This document shows positions 4,281 through 6,360 of a DNA stretch of 6,360 bases, one piece after another. Position numbers and translations under genes: made by a program. The DNA comes from RGIG6307 sp964424345 (GTDB lineage Bacteria; Bacillota; Clostridia; Lachnospirales; Lachnospiraceae). The stretch is taken from assembly GCA_964424345.1 (NCBI GenBank), contig CAYRIK010000057.1, positions 1-6,360 on the forward strand. The letters run 5' to 3'. The notes beneath the pieces are model-generated. The model was not told the origin of the DNA and did no database searches. It was given only the letters and a program-made list of their open reading frames with translations. Positions within the stretch are counted from its first letter, which is position 1, and each line of letters begins with the position of its first letter.

Positions 4281-5444
4281 TTAGTTTTTCTGTAAGAATG
4301 TAGGAATCTTTAAGCTTCTTTCTTCGATAGAAGCACTTAAATCACTCTTTCTGATTGGTGGTAATGCTCCTGTTGCACCAGAAACACCCTCTGCTCTTGC
4401 TGGAGAAACCGGAGGGATTGTACCAGTATTCTGTTTTACAGTCTGCTGTGTCTTACTTGGCTGTCCAAAAGCATAAGCTGGTGCTTTATTTACTTTTGTA
4501 TTGATACCTGTAGCAATAACTGTAACTGTGCAAGTATCTTTTGCTGCTTCATCATACATAGCACCAAAGATAACGTTTACATCTTCACCACATAATTCAC
4601 CAACATAATCTGCTGCATCTGCTGCATCTGCAAGTGTAATATCACCTGATACGTTGATAATGATATCTGTAGCACCATTGATGGTAGTCTCTAACAATGG
4701 GCTGTCTACAGCCATACGAACTGCATCTGCTGCCTTATTATCGCCTGAACCTGTACCAATACCAATATGTGCAACACCTTTGTCTCTCATAACAGTACGA
4801 ACGTCTGCAAAGTCTAAGTTGATGATTGCTGGCTTATTGATCAAGTCAGTAATACCCTGAACACCCTGCTGAAGTACTTCGTCTGCTTTCTTTAAAGCTT
4901 CCGGCATTGTTGTTCTGCGGTCTACGATATCTAATAATCTGTCATTTGGAATAACGATTAATGTATCTACGCTCTGGCTGAGCTTTTCGATACCTGCTAA
5001 CGCATTATTCATACGTGTTCTTGCTTCAAAACGGAAAGGCTTTGTTACAACACCAACTGTAAGAATGCCCTGTTCCTTTGCAACTTTAGCAATTACTGGA
5101 GCAGCACCTGTACCAGTACCGCCACCCATACCGCAGGTAACAAATACCATGTCCGCACCTTCTAAAATATTTTTAATATCTTCCAGATTTTCTTCTGCTG
5201 CCTTTTCACCTACTTCTGGTCTAGCACCTGCGCCAAGTCCCTTTGTAAGCTTTTCACCGATCTGCATAACCTTAGGAGCCTTACATAACTGTAACGCCTG
5301 CTTATCTGTATTTACACCAACAAATTCTACACCACAAACTTCATCACTTATCATTCTATTAACAGCATTATTACCAGCACCACCTACGCCTACTACGATA
5401 ATACGTGCACTAGTTTCTGCTTCACTTGACATTAACTCTAACAA
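4281..5444 (-). CDS. ftsZ: Cell-division GTPase FtsZ
   Basis: A 387-aa tubulin homologue that polymerises with GTP into the Z-ring at mid-cell and recruits the divisome. Visible motifs are the nucleotide-binding VGVGGAGNNAVNRM (18-31), the tubulin signature GGGTGTG (107-113), the T7 loop NLDFADVRTVM (209-219) that completes the active site of the next subunit, a variable linker (about 320-375), and the C-terminal conserved peptide IPTFLQKN that docks FtsA, SepF and similar tethers. The start is a TTG at 5444, 9 bases after GGAGG (5454-5458); the in-frame ATG four codons later is too far from that site. The gene has its own promoter upstream and ends in a strong terminator. It looks intact and of normal length. 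Confidence 0.97.
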   Translation of the reverse strand: MLELMSSEAETSARIIVVGVGGAGNNAVNRMISDEVCGVEFVGVNTDKQALQLCKAPKVMQIGEKLTKGLGAGARPEVGEKAAEENLEDIKNILEGADMVFVTCGMGGGTGTGAAPVIAKVAKEQGILTVGVVTKPFRFEARTRMNNALAGIEKLSQSVDTLIVIPNDRLLDIVDRRTTMPEALKKADEVLQQGVQGITDLINKPAIINLDFADVRTVMRDKGVAHIGIGTGSGDNKAADAVRMAVDSPLLETTINGATDIIINVSGDITLADAADAADYVGELCGEDVNVIFGAMYDEAAKDTCTVTVIATGINTKVNKAPAYAFGQPSKTQQTVKQNTGTIPPVSPARAEGVSGATGALPPIRKSDLSASIEERSLKIPTFLQKN

Positions 5445-5485
5445 AAGAGGATACCTCCGTTCTCATTTTATCATTATATTAACCT

Positions 5486-5514
5486 ATTCTATATTTTTTT
5501 TCTACATTTATCAA
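5486..5514 (-). promoter_or_regulatory. Sigma-A promoter for ftsZ
   Basis: On the minus strand: -35 TTGATA (5509-5514), an A-rich 17-bp spacer and -10 TAGAAT (5486-5491), giving a start near 5479 and a leader of about 35 bases before the TTG of ftsZ. A second TATAAT closer to the gene lacks a recognisable -35. There is no clear terminator after ftsQ, so read-through from the murA-ftsQ transcript is also likely. Confidence 0.6.
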
Positions 5515-5546
5515 CAGGTTTTTTCATAAATTTCAAAAAATATATT

Positions 5547-6296
5547 TTATTCTCCATTATCCTTCGTAAAAATGAAGGTATCAGAAGACCCATCATAGTT
5601 TTCTAAATGCAAAACACCAGATAAACCATCCAAATGTGGCTGTAAATCTCTAAGCTTCATAATCTTTTCAGCAAGCTTGTCCGAAGTTCCCACAGACACT
5701 CTGACGTTTCCCATGTAAAGGGTCATCTGCATTTTTTTATTAAAATATATCTTGTCTATATCCAATTCATATTTATTCAGCAAATTCGTTATTGCTAAAA
5801 CTTCTGAAAACACTTCTGAACTTTCTACCGGAAGTGCATTATGTAAGATTACCGAATCAAACTTTAATCCGGTAATCTCTGGAATGCCTGCTGCAATACG
5901 GCTGGATGCTTCTACCACGATACCATCTTTATCAAAATACATATATTGTCCAAGATATTTAATATATCCTGCCAAAGACTTTTCATATACTTGTATATGA
6001 ATCGTATCGGCAGATACTACGTTTACCTCGATGGATTGAATAAAGGCAATATCTGTAATCGCCGTATTATGATATTTCATAGAAAGCACCAAAGAAATTC
6101 TATCCTCCGGACTTTTTATAACCATATCTACAATTTCTTCTTTTGTATAGTGACTGCTGCCATCTACGCTGACATTTCGGATTGTAAATTTTTTTAAAAA
6201 AGTATACGCTCCAATCATAAGAAGCAAAAGTATACTCAACATCGCTATCAGCTTAATCAATCTTCTTTTCCTTCGTCCTGCAAAATACTCATTCAC
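5547..6296 (-). CDS. ftsQ: Cell-division protein FtsQ/DivIB
   Basis: A 249-aa bitopic membrane protein of the divisome, forming a complex with FtsL/DivIC and FtsB-type partners to control septal wall synthesis. It has a short basic cytoplasmic tail (FAGRRKRRLIK), one membrane segment (about 15-34), and an extracellular POTRA-type domain beginning FTIRNVSVDGSSHYTKEEI (about 37-106). A beta-rich FtsQ/DivIB domain extends to about 240. The predicted start is a GTG at 6296 with AGGAG 12 bases upstream, a slightly long gap; an in-frame TAG further up rules out earlier starts, and the nearby ATG at 6292 is in another frame. The first 8 bases overlap the end of murA, so the two are probably translationally coupled. 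The gene order murA-ftsQ-ftsZ is usual in Clostridia. Confidence 0.9.
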   Translation of the reverse strand: MNEYFAGRRKRRLIKLIAMLSILLLLMIGAYTFLKKFTIRNVSVDGSSHYTKEEIVDMVIKSPEDRISLVLSMKYHNTAITDIAFIQSIEVNVVSADTIHIQVYEKSLAGYIKYLGQYMYFDKDGIVVEASSRIAAGIPEITGLKFDSVILHNALPVESSEVFSEVLAITNLLNKYELDIDKIYFNKKMQMTLYMGNVRVSVGTSDKLAEKIMKLRDLQPHLDGLSGVLHLENYDGSSDTFIFTKDNGE

Positions 6297-6360
6297 TGTA
6301 TATTCTTGCTCCTAATTCTGATAAATCTTTGCATATATTCTCATATCCACGATATATATG
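6289..6360 (-). CDS. murA: murA C-terminus (partial): UDP-GlcNAc 1-carboxyvinyltransferase
   Basis: The last 23 codons of a gene entering from the right edge. The reading HIYRGYENICKDLSELGARI followed by YSE and a TGA matches the conserved C-terminal end of MurA, where a (D/Y)RGYE motif and an LGA(R/K)I ending are usual. MurA makes the first committed step of peptidoglycan synthesis, moving enolpyruvate from PEP to UDP-GlcNAc in the cytoplasm. The stop overlaps the start of ftsQ by 8 bases. Only the tail is visible, so the call rests on this short match and on gene order; MurA versus its paralogue MurZ cannot be told apart. Confidence 0.75.
   Translation of the reverse strand, partial: HIYRGYENICKDLSELGARIYSE

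Noticed and set aside
5065..5529. Plus-strand open frame of 154 codons opposite ftsZ
   Set aside because: It is antisense to a well-conserved gene, has low-complexity Pro/Ala/Ser composition and no recognisable motif; it is a shadow of ftsZ codon usage.

Overview
The window is AT-rich chromosomal DNA from a low-GC, endospore-lineage member of the Clostridia, probably Lachnospiraceae-like. The evidence is the order murA - ftsQ/divIB - ftsZ - spoIIGA - sigE, the protein sequences, the strong GGAGG-type ribosome binding sites and the sigma-A promoters. The species cannot be named from the sequence. Every recognised gene is on the minus strand, so the window reads from right to left.

Right to left, the window opens with the last 23 codons of murA (6289-6360), overlapping ftsQ/divIB (5547-6296). 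ftsZ follows (4281-5444) with its own promoter and a strong intrinsic terminator (4169-4210). Next is the sporulation pair spoIIGA-sigE. SpoIIGA is the membrane aspartic protease that activates pro-sigma-E. Its promoter has an unusually long -35/-10 spacing and a Spo0A-box-like sequence, as expected for a spoIIG operon.

The most striking feature is in sigE. A 172-bp segment is present as two directly adjacent copies, identical by eye, bounded by the 4-bp microhomology GCAT. Since 172 is not a multiple of 3, the frame breaks. The first open frame (238 aa) loses the DNA-recognition helix of region 4, and a second overlapping frame (83 aa) carries a complete region 4. Deleting one copy restores a 261-aa pro-sigma-E. 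This looks like a recent and potentially reversible lesion that would switch off mother-cell sporulation.

Left of sigE is a separate unit: a sigma-A promoter, an FMN riboswitch (2117-2247), ribU (riboflavin ECF transporter S component), then a gene for a DUF1887/Card1-like protein (CARF-type N-terminus plus PD-(D/E)xK-like nuclease domain) about 40 bp downstream with no terminator between them. There is no CRISPR array or cas gene in the window. Further left is a tiny gene with a good ribosome binding site whose signal-peptide-like frame is broken by one base in a homopolymer (119-248). The left edge (1-51) carries a near-consensus promoter pointing out of the window, set inside a dyad and followed by what looks like half of a CIRCE (HrcA) operator, which suggests a heat-shock operon next door.
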